From NCBI GenBank assembly GCA_025210655.1, contig JAOARG010000045.1, forward strand, positions 62,001-126,000: a DNA stretch of 64,000 nucleotides, read 5' to 3'. Below, one piece after another: positions 45,293-53,440 of the stretch. The translations under genes and the position numbers were made by a program. Under the pieces are notes generated by a model, which saw only the letters and a list, made by a program, of their open reading frames with translations, searched no databases and was not told the DNA's origin. Source of the stretch: Bacillota bacterium (GTDB taxonomy: Bacteria; Bacillota; Clostridia; Peptostreptococcales; Acidaminobacteraceae). Each line of letters starts with the position of its first letter. Position 1 is the first letter of the stretch.

Positions 45293-45608
45293 CGTAGGTG
45301 GTAGGTCGTTGGTTGTTGGTCGGGAAGGATTTTTTCAATTGCCTAATATTGCCTAATATTGCCTAATACTACTAGCGTGCCTAATCCTTGCATTGCAACT
45401 GGCCTAATATTGTTTTGTAATAACTCTTCCCATGGAAAAGTTATCACATTTAATACAAGCTTAGGCTAATTGCTAAGCAATGGTTAGGCGAGATTAAATA
45501 TAGCTTTAGGCGATCTTAGGCACAAAAAACCCCCGTATTTAAATACAGGGGTTTACTTTTAGTTCAAATGCCCTTCCGACCTACGATCTACGACCAACGA
45601 ACTACGAA
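45292..45608. repeat. Palindromic hairpin-array element E with heptad arms
   Basis: The outer left arm is TCGTAGG TGGTAGG TCGTTGG TTGTTGG TCGGGAAGG (45292-45328) and the right arm CCTTCCG ACCTACG ATCTACG ACCAACG AACTACG (45572-45606). Inside, GCCTAATATT is repeated in tandem from 45340, then GCCTAAT spacers flank hairpin TTGCATTGCAA; the right half has TTAGGC spacers flanking ATTGCTAAGCAAT. It combines the arms of elements A and C with the inner array of element D. It fills the convergent fba-ppiB gap. Confidence 0.82.
45527..45554. terminator. Terminator of ppiB inside element E
   Basis: AAACCCCCGTATTT and AAATACAGGGGTTT form a 14-base stem with one mismatch, flanked by A and T runs on both sides. 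Confidence 0.75.
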
Positions 45609-45611
45609 ACT

Positions 45612-46130
45612 CTACATTTTCGCTGGTTCTTCAAAATCGTAACCGTTCATATCCATAACCATTGTATCGATTACTTGTGGCTCTTCTGGCTTGTCGAAGA
45701 TATTAGTTTCTGATTCTGCAATTTTATCTACATTTTCAATTCCTTCGATTACCATACCGAATCCTGCGTATTGACCGTCTAGGTGTGGTGAATCTTTGTG
45801 CATAATAAAGAATTGTGATCCTGCTGAATCTGGGTGCTGTGATCTAGCCATAGAGATTACGCCTCTTGAGTGCTTTAAATCATTGTCAAATCCATTGATT
45901 TTGAATTCACCCTTGATTCTGTATCCTGGGCCTCCCATACCATTTCCATCTGGGCAACCACCTTGGATCATAAATCCTTTGATTACTCTGTGGAATCCTA
46001 ATCCATTATAGAATCCACTTTCAACTAATGAGATGAAATTGTTCACTGTGTTCTTTGCAATCTCTGGATATAACTCCACCTTGATTACATCTCCGCTTTT
46101 CATTGTTATTTCTACTATTGGGTTTGCCAT
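45612..46130 (-). CDS. ppiB: Peptidyl-prolyl cis-trans isomerase, cyclophilin type
   Basis: A 172-residue cytoplasmic cyclophilin. FHRVIKGFMIQGGCPDGNG with the catalytic Arg is near residues 48-66, and SAGSQFFIMHKDSPHLDGQY near 100-120 completes the active site. No signal peptide is present. ATG at 46130 follows AAGGAGG. It lies 11 bases after a membrane sensor-like gene, so it may share its transcript, but it is a housekeeping protein folding enzyme. Confidence 0.95.
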   Translation of the reverse strand: MANPIVEITMKSGDVIKVELYPEIAKNTVNNFISLVESGFYNGLGFHRVIKGFMIQGGCPDGNGMGGPGYRIKGEFKINGFDNDLKHSRGVISMARSQHPDSAGSQFFIMHKDSPHLDGQYAGFGMVIEGIENVDKIAESETNIFDKPEEPQVIDTMVMDMNGYDFEEPAKM

Positions 46131-46141
46131 AATAATCCTCC

Positions 46142-47251
46142 TTATTTATCATCTAAATTTAAATGTTTTTTTATTCTTCTTTGCTTTTTGAAATAATGTT
46201 GAGTCATCCAGTCCCATGTTTTGAAACCTATAAGACAACATATTAACACGACTGTGATAGTTATAATATTAGCCAAATTCTGTAGTTTATCTGCTCTAAG
46301 ATATTTCTCGCTTATGTCTTTACCAGCAAAATAGTATATATCGTCCTTTTCACTATAATGTACATACATTATTCGTCTTATATACTCTTTTTCTTTATTT
46401 ACTACATACTTGAAGGATTGATTTCTATTATTCTTAATCATTTGAAGAATAGATTCATTTTCTTGAATATCTGAATCCTCATAAATGTTTTCTAGATATC
46501 CTCCTCCATAATATTTGGCTTCAAAATTAATGTTATCGTAGTAACCGATTAGTCCTGAATCACTCAAATAGGTCAGTTCTTTCATCATGTTCTTTGTTAC
46601 TTCCCTATCTATATCTTGTCTTATTTTGTTAAAATCTTCTGATACAGAAGCAACGTAAACAATTATATCATAATTTCTATCATAATATGCAATGACTAAG
46701 TTTTTTGTATATTTCTCATGAATCGGATTATACATATCTATCCAAAATCTGTTTCTTCTAGCCCCTACAATATCATTAATATATTTTGTATCATTAAATG
46801 TGGAAATAAGTTTTTCTGAAAGATTAATTATCTGATAATCTTCAACGTGACTAACACTTGCTAAAAAATTTCCTGAACTACTTGTCACCCATACAAATTT
46901 ATCTGATTGCATTTCTTTATTCTTTATTATATCTATAAACCAATCTAATCTGTCTTCTTCCTTAATTTCCTCAGAAGCATATGACATAATTGAAAAAATT
47001 TCACTAATTTCATCTTGAAGTATTTTTTCTTTAATTTGAACTTTTTTTTCATAATACTCATCTGAGAATTCTAAACTACCATTTCTTAAAGCTTCAACCC
47101 CTTTAGTTTTAAAAGAAAGGTTGTCTACCATATTTTCATCTATAGTTTCTTTAAAAAAGCTTATACTGGCTGTAACCAAGATAAAACATACAAAGACTAA
47201 GTACAAAACAAAGTACAGTGCTAAGGTCCATCTACGCCTCTTATTTTCCAT
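46142..47251 (-). CDS. Membrane protein with extracytoplasmic sensor region and no output domain
   Basis: A 369-residue protein I do not recognise. One membrane segment (about 10-32) and a second near the C-terminus (about 325-345) bracket some 290 extracytoplasmic residues that look like a Cache-type ligand-binding module (KFVWVTSSSGNFLASVS, DRNYDIIVYVASVSEDF). Only about 20 basic residues follow the last segment, so there is no kinase, HAMP, GGDEF or methyl-accepting domain. I start at ATG 47251 with AGGTG just upstream, after the stop of the preceding gene. It forms a pair with that gene. Confidence 0.65.
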   Translation of the reverse strand: MENKRRRWTLALYFVLYLVFVCFILVTASISFFKETIDENMVDNLSFKTKGVEALRNGSLEFSDEYYEKKVQIKEKILQDEISEIFSIMSYASEEIKEEDRLDWFIDIIKNKEMQSDKFVWVTSSSGNFLASVSHVEDYQIINLSEKLISTFNDTKYINDIVGARRNRFWIDMYNPIHEKYTKNLVIAYYDRNYDIIVYVASVSEDFNKIRQDIDREVTKNMMKELTYLSDSGLIGYYDNINFEAKYYGGGYLENIYEDSDIQENESILQMIKNNRNQSFKYVVNKEKEYIRRIMYVHYSEKDDIYYFAGKDISEKYLRADKLQNLANIITITVVLICCLIGFKTWDWMTQHYFKKQRRIKKHLNLDDK

Positions 47252-47255
47252 ATTT

Positions 47256-48203
47256 TCACCTACTTCCAATATCAAGCAAATCATAGAGAATAAATCCTAC
47301 TATAAGCAAGGTTATGCTTCCTAAGAAATTGAGCATCAATATCATTTTTTTATACTTATTTAGTGCTACTTCTACATCATCATTTTCTATATATGAGATG
47401 ATTAACTTTCCCTCATCACTTGATTCTTTAACATAGGCATAAATACTTTTATTTTCACCTGTCTCTTTACAATACTTATTCATACTAATAAACTTGCCAA
47501 TACTGCTTCTTAAAAGAAGTCTATTTTCATTATAAAAATTTCCATCTGATAGCTTCATCACTTTTGAATTCGATATTGCAAGTTCTCTTTCAGTATCAAA
47601 CACCATTCCCATAGTACTTCTATCAAATTTACCTATTCTTTCTTTTAAGTATTCCAAAGGAATGGACTCTAAAATTGCTAAATCTTCTGTATACACTTGA
47701 TCTAGCTTTATAACAATATAAAGATCTTCTTTCTTAGATCTTATAAAAATGTCTCCATAAGGACTGGAAATTATCTGTTTAGCAGACAAAGATTCTTTAT
47801 CTAGATATTTTTCTAAGAATTCAAGAGTAGTAAGCATTTCACCGGGTATTTCATGAACTGGCGAAAACTCACCGTCTAAAATAACTATGCTGTTTTTAAT
47901 ATTTCTACTATATGTATCCAAATATTCTTCTATACTTGTAAAATTATTATAATGATTGATTATGTTATTACTAAGTTGTAAATATCTATCCTCGATACTA
48001 TTATAATAATCCATTTTTAAATACTGGGTATTTTCCTCAAATGTCTTATAAACCATTTCAAGTTCAGATGAATAGGACATCAAGTTTTTTTCAACCATTC
48101 TATAATGGGATTCTCTATAGTAATCTTCAAGGTATAAAAACAATCCTATATTTGATATAAATATAATTATTAGACCTATAACCACAATCTTTTTTTTCAT
48201 CAT
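47256..48203 (-). CDS. Second membrane protein with extracytoplasmic sensor-like region and no output domain
   Basis: A 315-residue protein of unknown function with the same plan as its neighbour: a membrane segment at about 5-23, an extracytoplasmic region of about 260 residues including SIVILDGEFSPVHEIPGE and MGMVFDTERELAISNS, and a membrane segment at about 285-307, ending after only a few residues. Its stop lies four bases before the next start, so the pair is cotranscribed. The two may form a heteromeric sensor or partner with a kinase elsewhere. It begins at ATG 48203 behind AGGAGAG. Confidence 0.62.
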   Translation of the reverse strand: MMKKKIVVIGLIIIFISNIGLFLYLEDYYRESHYRMVEKNLMSYSSELEMVYKTFEENTQYLKMDYYNSIEDRYLQLSNNIINHYNNFTSIEEYLDTYSRNIKNSIVILDGEFSPVHEIPGEMLTTLEFLEKYLDKESLSAKQIISSPYGDIFIRSKKEDLYIVIKLDQVYTEDLAILESIPLEYLKERIGKFDRSTMGMVFDTERELAISNSKVMKLSDGNFYNENRLLLRSSIGKFISMNKYCKETGENKSIYAYVKESSDEGKLIISYIENDDVEVALNKYKKMILMLNFLGSITLLIVGFILYDLLDIGSR

Positions 48204-48318
48204 TACTCTCCTATATCCATTAATAATCCAGTGGTGACCATATTAGATAAAGTTCGTTACAATAATAATATCACTTTTAACTATTTTGACAAAGTCAAAA
48301 AAACAAATAAATTATAAG

Positions 48319-48357
48319 GACAATATCATTAAATTTTATTTAATAACATTGTCCCTT
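48319..48357 (-). terminator. Hairpin after the sulfur/ABC operon
   Basis: GGACAATATCATTAAAT and ATTTAATAACATTGTCC pair at 15 of 17 positions around a short T-rich loop, 15 bases past the stop of the APH-fold gene. The following T-run on the minus strand is interrupted, so termination is likely but not certain. Confidence 0.6.
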
Positions 48358-48371
48358 AATTATATCTATCA

Positions 48372-49364
48372 CTATTGGATATATTTTTTTAAAACATTTC
48401 TCAAAAACTCAGGTTCAAGATATTTTTTTATCACTTCAAATGTTTGAGGATTTTGAATTTCCCTAGATTCATCCATATAGGTCATAAAAGCACCTGCACA
48501 CCAAGAAAAGGCTCTAAGTAATAAATAGGGTTCATACGCTTTTACCCTTTCCCTAATTGATCGGCCCACTAAAGACTCATATTTATCATAAAAAGAATTA
48601 ATCATTTCATCTGACAGTAGGATATCTGTTTTCCACAATGTAGTAGTAGGTGCTAAGAACTGAGTTATATCTTGAACAGGATCACTTATAACAGGTTTTT
48701 CCCAATCGATTAAATAACTCTTTTCCCCTCCTATGATAAAATTATGACTGTTAACTTCCGTATTGTTGACAACTAACCATGGATTATCATTGAAATACTT
48801 ATCTGTATGATCTGCATTTAATAAACAATACTCATACAATTTTTCAATAATCATCTTTGAATCTTTATCAGGTAAATTGGATTTCCTATAGCTAGTAAGC
48901 CACATATCGGCTTCCCTTACCCTAGCCCTACACAAATCACTTTCTTTTATTAGAATATCTTCAAAATCCTTTACATCAAGTTGATGTATCCTTGCAAAAA
49001 TTCCTGCGGCAATTTCAAGATCCCTTCTATAGTCTAAAGGTCTCCCCTCTAAATAATTCATCATTAGAACGCCCTCATGGAAAAATTCCCGGCTGTTATC
49101 ATAAAAATACACAAGGGGGGTCACACCACTTTTTTCGAGTTTTTTTATAGCATTGTACTCATATTCAATTTGATTATCCAAATTCAATTGACTAGCCATA
49201 TTAATCCTAAAAACAAACTTTCCTGAAATATCTTCAATCAAATAATTCTTATTGTATTCACCTTGGGCTAAGAATTCTACCTTAAGATTATCAGTAAACT
49301 CAAGAGGAAATTTATTAGAACTATTCAAAAGATATTCTTTAATTTTTCCAATATATGATTCCAT
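48372..49364 (-). CDS. APH/choline-kinase-fold phosphotransferase family protein
   Basis: A 330-residue protein with the aminoglycoside phosphotransferase fold: an ATP-lid region YNKNYLIEDISGKFVFRIN near 35-53, the catalytic loop and the metal-binding YLIDWEKPVISDPVQD near 220. The catalytic loop is unusual: NNTEVNSHNF replaces the common HxDxxxxN, with Asn for His and Glu for Asp, so the base is altered. The last gene of the ten-gene operon, its ATG overlaps the preceding stop as TAATG. The substrate is unknown; a sugar or small alcohol made by the neighbouring transferases is possible. Confidence 0.75.
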   Translation of the reverse strand: MESYIGKIKEYLLNSSNKFPLEFTDNLKVEFLAQGEYNKNYLIEDISGKFVFRINMASQLNLDNQIEYEYNAIKKLEKSGVTPLVYFYDNSREFFHEGVLMMNYLEGRPLDYRRDLEIAAGIFARIHQLDVKDFEDILIKESDLCRARVREADMWLTSYRKSNLPDKDSKMIIEKLYEYCLLNADHTDKYFNDNPWLVVNNTEVNSHNFIIGGEKSYLIDWEKPVISDPVQDITQFLAPTTTLWKTDILLSDEMINSFYDKYESLVGRSIRERVKAYEPYLLLRAFSWCAGAFMTYMDESREIQNPQTFEVIKKYLEPEFLRNVLKKYIQ

Positions 49365-50053
49365 TAGATTACCTTCTCCTCAGACAACTTTTCCAAATAC
49401 TCCAAAGTATGCTTTGGTATATTCCTTTTATCATTTTTTATATCCGAATACTCCTTTTGTAGTGAAATCAAATCAGAATACTCATCTAAATCCCTATATT
49501 TTTCTAATAGAGATAACTCTAATCCTATCTCATTCGCCATATTATAGGTTCTTTCTACAACTGATTGATTTCCCCATTTCACATCATTGACAAAAAGTTT
49601 CTCGTATATAGTCTTCATACCAATTAAACAATATCCTCCATCATAGGTTGGACAGATTACCAAATCCGATTCTTCTAATTTTTCAAAAGCATTGTTATAA
49701 GTAAACTCCTGAATATGAGGTATATCACATCCAACTAAAACTACTTTCTCATATCCCAGTTTAAATACATAATCAAATGCATTTCTCATCCTTATACCAA
49801 TATTTTCTCCTTCTTGAACAAAACATCCGTAATCTTTTGGAATGCTATCTAAGAATGATTCTTGGAAGTTTTCCGGTGCATATGCAACAAAAATCTTTCT
49901 ATTATCCTTGAAAGCCTTAAAACATTGATAGTAATCTTCAAGAAAAGCTTGATGAAGCTCTTCACAATGAATCGGGCTTAGGATTGGCATCAATCTGGTT
50001 TTTGTATTCCCCCTATAAGGGATTCGTGTCATAAGAATTAATGCTTCCATCAT
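49364..50053 (-). CDS. DUF2064/TIGR04282-family glycosyltransferase-like protein
   Basis: A 229-residue GT-A-fold protein of the TIGR04282 family, which is annotated with arsenosugar biosynthesis and co-occurs with TIGR04283. It shows ALILMTRIPYRGNTKTRLMP at the start, VLVGCDIPHI near 110 and CPTYDGGYCLIGM near 133. Its start overlaps the preceding stop (ATGA) and its stop overlaps the APH-fold gene, indicating translational coupling. Which nucleotide or sugar it handles is unknown. Confidence 0.82.
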   Translation of the reverse strand: MMEALILMTRIPYRGNTKTRLMPILSPIHCEELHQAFLEDYYQCFKAFKDNRKIFVAYAPENFQESFLDSIPKDYGCFVQEGENIGIRMRNAFDYVFKLGYEKVVLVGCDIPHIQEFTYNNAFEKLEESDLVICPTYDGGYCLIGMKTIYEKLFVNDVKWGNQSVVERTYNMANEIGLELSLLEKYRDLDEYSDLISLQKEYSDIKNDKRNIPKHTLEYLEKLSEEKVI

Positions 50054-50721
50054 CTAATCTCCTTGTACAATTTTATCAGTTCATCAGGTGAAGTTCCCCT
50101 TATATGTTTCCACTTTATATAGTGCATCTTTAAGAGAGTTTTAAAAAAGCCTCCCTCTTTAAATCGTCTTCCTGATGTTCCAATCTTCACCTTCAATACT
50201 TCAACTGGATAAGCTTCAGTAAATTTTTTTGAAAAATCCCAATCCTCCATAATAGCTTGAATAGGAAAACCATTCAATTCCATAAAAATTTCTTTTTTTA
50301 TAAATATTCCTTGATCACCAAAGATTAAGTTTAAATATTTGGCCCTCATGTTTGATGTAAAAGCCAACCACTTAGCATTAAACGACTTATAATCATAAAA
50401 ATATAAAGAAAAGCAACCACCTGCTCTACTAATACAAGCTTTTTCTATAGCTTCAATACTATTTTCAGATACTTTGGAATCAGAATGTACAAACCATAAA
50501 ATATCACCACTTGATATTTTAGCACCTGCATTCATCTGATTTGCTCTTCCCTTCTTTGACTTTATTACTTTACAATATTTAGATGCAATTTCAACACTAG
50601 AGTCTTTACTACCTCCATCTACAACAATAATTTCATAGTGTCCCTTCAACTTTGATAGTTTTATTAAGTTCCCTTCAATTGTAGAGGCCTCATTTAAAAC
50701 AGGTACTATAATAGAAATCAT
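50050..50721 (-). CDS. TIGR04283-family glycosyltransferase (GT2 fold)
   Basis: A 223-residue GT2 protein. It opens SIIVPVLNEASTIEGNL and has the sugar-nucleotide motifs EIIVVDGGSKDSS (about 31-43), a DXD-like WFVHSDSKVS near 75, and FGDQGIFIKKEIF with IMEDWDFSKK further on. TIGR04283 proteins are linked to arsenosugar-type pathways in other bacteria. Its ATG overlaps the stop of the ABC ATPase gene (ATGA). No arsS radical SAM gene is in the window, so the product is open. Confidence 0.83.
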   Translation of the reverse strand: MISIIVPVLNEASTIEGNLIKLSKLKGHYEIIVVDGGSKDSSVEIASKYCKVIKSKKGRANQMNAGAKISSGDILWFVHSDSKVSENSIEAIEKACISRAGGCFSLYFYDYKSFNAKWLAFTSNMRAKYLNLIFGDQGIFIKKEIFMELNGFPIQAIMEDWDFSKKFTEAYPVEVLKVKIGTSGRRFKEGGFFKTLLKMHYIKWKHIRGTSPDELIKLYKEIR

Positions 50722-51758
50722 ATGATCCCTCCAGTGTCTTTCCTATATACCATCAACTTTTTCAAATCTACATCAACCGATACAGAATCTCCAATCTGAA
50801 AATCATAGGACATATTGCCTTCAACATCAAGAGCTGAAGAAGCCGTTTCAATTTTATAAATCATGGATTTGCCTGTGTATGTTTTGTCTATAATTTTTCC
50901 TTTTAAACCCTTCTTATCATTCTTTTTTATTCGGGCAGCTTCCTGTCTGAACATAATATCAACTGGCCCAAAATAATCTGAGCTTGTTTTAAGCTCTCCA
51001 AATGGTGTTTTAAGAATTCCATTTTCTAAAAATCCATCTACCTTGGCACTTTTACCAATAAACTGGGCAATCATTTTGTTGGCTGGTCTTTCATAAATAC
51101 CTTGAGGACTATCCAATTGTTTAACCTGACCTTCAAGTAATACTGCAATACGATCAGAAACCGTCAAAGCTTCTTCAAGATCATGGGTTACCATAATAGT
51201 CGTTATATTTAGCTTCCTTTGCAAATCTTTTATTAAAATTTTCATAGAATCTCTTAAATTAGCATCAAGACTTGAGAAGGGTTCATCTAACAATAAAACC
51301 TTTGGTTCTATTGCAAGAGCCCTAGCAATGGCAACCCTCTGTTTTTGACCGCCGGACAACTCCCTAGGATATCTTTTCTCATAACCATCCATATGTAGCA
51401 TACTAATTAAATCCATGGCTTTTTTCTTTTGAATAGACTTTGAAACCTTTCTAACTTTTAATCCATAAGAAATATTCTCTTCCACCGTCATATGGGGAAA
51501 CAAAGCATAATCTTGATAAACTATTACAGCTCCCCTCTCACTACTTTTCATGGATTTTGTATCAACATTATCAATTAAAATTGATCCCTCAGAATCATTG
51601 ATCAATCCAGCAATTATTCTAAGGATTGTTGTCTTACCACTTCCAGAAGGACCAACAAGGGAAATTAATTCCCCTTCTGACACATCAAAGGAAACCCTAT
51701 CCAAAACTTTTGTATTTCCAAAATTTTTACTTACATTAATAAATTTAATACTACTCAT
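50718..51758 (-). CDS. ABC transporter ATP-binding protein (YnjD/PotA type)
   Basis: A 346-residue ATPase of the polyamine/sulfate/YnjD-like group. Walker A is GPSGSGKTTIL (about 37), the signature LSGGQKQRVAIARALA (about 133), Walker B VLLLDEPFSSLDANLR (about 155), and the switch His in MVTHDLEEA. The C-terminal 110 residues hold a TOBE-like regulatory domain. It powers the two permeases directly upstream. ATG at 51758, near AGAGGTAAGT, is ten bases after the preceding stop. Confidence 0.92.
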   Translation of the reverse strand: MSSIKFINVSKNFGNTKVLDRVSFDVSEGELISLVGPSGSGKTTILRIIAGLINDSEGSILIDNVDTKSMKSSERGAVIVYQDYALFPHMTVEENISYGLKVRKVSKSIQKKKAMDLISMLHMDGYEKRYPRELSGGQKQRVAIARALAIEPKVLLLDEPFSSLDANLRDSMKILIKDLQRKLNITTIMVTHDLEEALTVSDRIAVLLEGQVKQLDSPQGIYERPANKMIAQFIGKSAKVDGFLENGILKTPFGELKTSSDYFGPVDIMFRQEAARIKKNDKKGLKGKIIDKTYTGKSMIYKIETASSALDVEGNMSYDFQIGDSVSVDVDLKKLMVYRKDTGGII

Positions 51759-51767
51759 ACTTACCTC

Positions 51768-52571
51768 TTATACTTCATAAAAATTTTCATCCTTGTATAT
51801 CAACTTCAAGCTTTTTTCAAATGCAAAAAGTAACAATATGGAAGTCGATATAAACAATAAACTATAAGCAGATGCAAGCATCCTATCGCCGCTCTGAATA
51901 AATGGTATCATGACCATTGGCAAAGTCATTACTCTTCCCCCACCTATCAAAAATGTTAAAAAGTACTGGCTAAAGGAAACTGTAAAAATCAAACCACCTG
52001 CTGAAACTATTGATGGTGCTATCATTGGCATTGTAATATCAAAAAATACTTGTCTCCTTCTTGCACCTAAATTTTTAGCACTTTCTTCTATCTTATTATC
52101 AAAAATCTCAAAAAAATTAGTAAAAATCCTTACCCCATAAGGTAGACTTACCAAGGTATGCATCAGTATTACCCCAAGCATTTTATTTGCCAAACCAAGC
52201 TTAATAAAGGAAACATGTATTCCCATAGCAACAGTAATTGATGGAACAATAAGTGGAGCAAGTGATAATAGTTTTACCACTTCTTTTCCATAAAAATCAT
52301 ACTGTCCAAGGGCTTTTCCTGCTGGAATAGTTATAATCAGTGTAAATATTGTAACAAGCATTGAAATTAATAAACTGTTAGCCAAAATATTCAATGTTTT
52401 ATTTCTTGGATTAATTAAGTACTCAATGCTCCTTATTCCCCATTCTGTAGGTAAAATACTAGGCCAAGCCCAAGATTTACTTACAGCCCATATAATCACT
52501 ACAAACATTGGAAGAACTAAAGATGCTATTATTAAGTTTAATAAAGCTTTATAATAAAATATTCTTTTCAT
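51768..52571 (-). CDS. ABC transporter permease subunit 2 (YnjC C-terminal-half type)
   Basis: A 267-residue permease with six membrane segments. The EAA loop that contacts the ATPase is EESAKNLGARRRQVFFDITMP (about 165-185). With the preceding permease it forms the heteromeric channel; in E. coli YnjC the two are fused in one chain. ATG at 52571, downstream of GGGG. The substrate is inferred only from the YnjB-like binding protein and the sulfur genes around it. Confidence 0.9.
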   Translation of the reverse strand: MKRIFYYKALLNLIIASLVLPMFVVIIWAVSKSWAWPSILPTEWGIRSIEYLINPRNKTLNILANSLLISMLVTIFTLIITIPAGKALGQYDFYGKEVVKLLSLAPLIVPSITVAMGIHVSFIKLGLANKMLGVILMHTLVSLPYGVRIFTNFFEIFDNKIEESAKNLGARRRQVFFDITMPMIAPSIVSAGGLIFTVSFSQYFLTFLIGGGRVMTLPMVMIPFIQSGDRMLASAYSLLFISTSILLLFAFEKSLKLIYKDENFYEV

Positions 52572-52579
52572 ACAAGCCC

Positions 52580-53440
52580 CTAACTTCTGTATTTCATAAA
52601 TCGCCTGGATACTATACTTATCAAGGCCACAATTAATAAACTGCTAGCAGTCAAAATCATATTTATTGCCATTGCATATGGTCTATGACTCAAATTTGGA
52701 TTGTTATATTCGATATATGCTAAAATCGGCAAGGCCCTAGGAGATGTCGCTCCCAACAAATAAGGAATCTCAAAGGCTCCAAAAGAAAATGTAAATATGA
52801 TAATAAAATTACTCACTAAAGTTGGAAGAGTAAGGGGAAGAATTACATACTTAAAGGTTTGCCACTGACTTGCTCCAAGATTGCAAGACACTTCTTCTAA
52901 TTTACCACATACACTCTTCAAAATATTGTAAACAACCATAGCAATAAATGGTGTTGCCTTCCATACATAGGCAAGGATTACCCCTACTCCATTTTTATCA
53001 AAAAGAAGTGTGGGCATATGAGATATCTCTGAAATCAAACCAAGATTATAAAATATCCTGGAAAACAAACCACTTTGGGCAAACAAAGTAATTATCATAA
53101 ATGCACCGATTGAATGGGGCACAATTACAGGCAATCTATATATAAGACCACTAATTCTATCACTAACATTACTTTTTAAAAGTAAATATGCCAGTAATAG
53201 CCCTAAAAGAAGGGCTATTGTGCTGGATATAAAAGCTGTTTTCAAACTAAAAATCAAAGATGTCAAAAAACTTGGATCACTAAAGACTTGACCATAATAC
53301 TTCAAGCTAATATCCGTCATTCCTATTGCTGGAAAATATCCTATGCTCTGCATAACCCCCATAACTAAAGCTCCAATAAAGACACAAAGGATTATTATCA
53401 TAATTGGGGCAATCATTAAATAAGGTTTATATTTACTCAC
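52580..53440 (-). CDS. ABC transporter permease subunit 1 (YnjC N-terminal-half type)
   Basis: A 286-residue permease with six membrane segments and the EAA-type loop EEVSCNLGASQWQTFKYVILP near 185-205. I start at GTG 53440, which gives MSKYKPYLMIAPIMIII, has GGAGA nine bases upstream and overlaps the binding-protein stop by eight bases; a TTG at 53470 would add ten residues. It pairs with the next permease. Confidence 0.88.
   Translation of the reverse strand: MSKYKPYLMIAPIMIIILCVFIGALVMGVMQSIGYFPAIGMTDISLKYYGQVFSDPSFLTSLIFSLKTAFISSTIALLLGLLLAYLLLKSNVSDRISGLIYRLPVIVPHSIGAFMIITLFAQSGLFSRIFYNLGLISEISHMPTLLFDKNGVGVILAYVWKATPFIAMVVYNILKSVCGKLEEVSCNLGASQWQTFKYVILPLTLPTLVSNFIIIFTFSFGAFEIPYLLGATSPRALPILAYIEYNNPNLSHRPYAMAINMILTASSLLIVALISIVSRRFMKYRS

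Noticed and set aside
45340..45369. Tandem GCCTAATATT copies as a possible CRISPR array
   Set aside because: The repeats are ten bases with no spacers, no cas genes are near, and the pattern belongs to the palindromic element.
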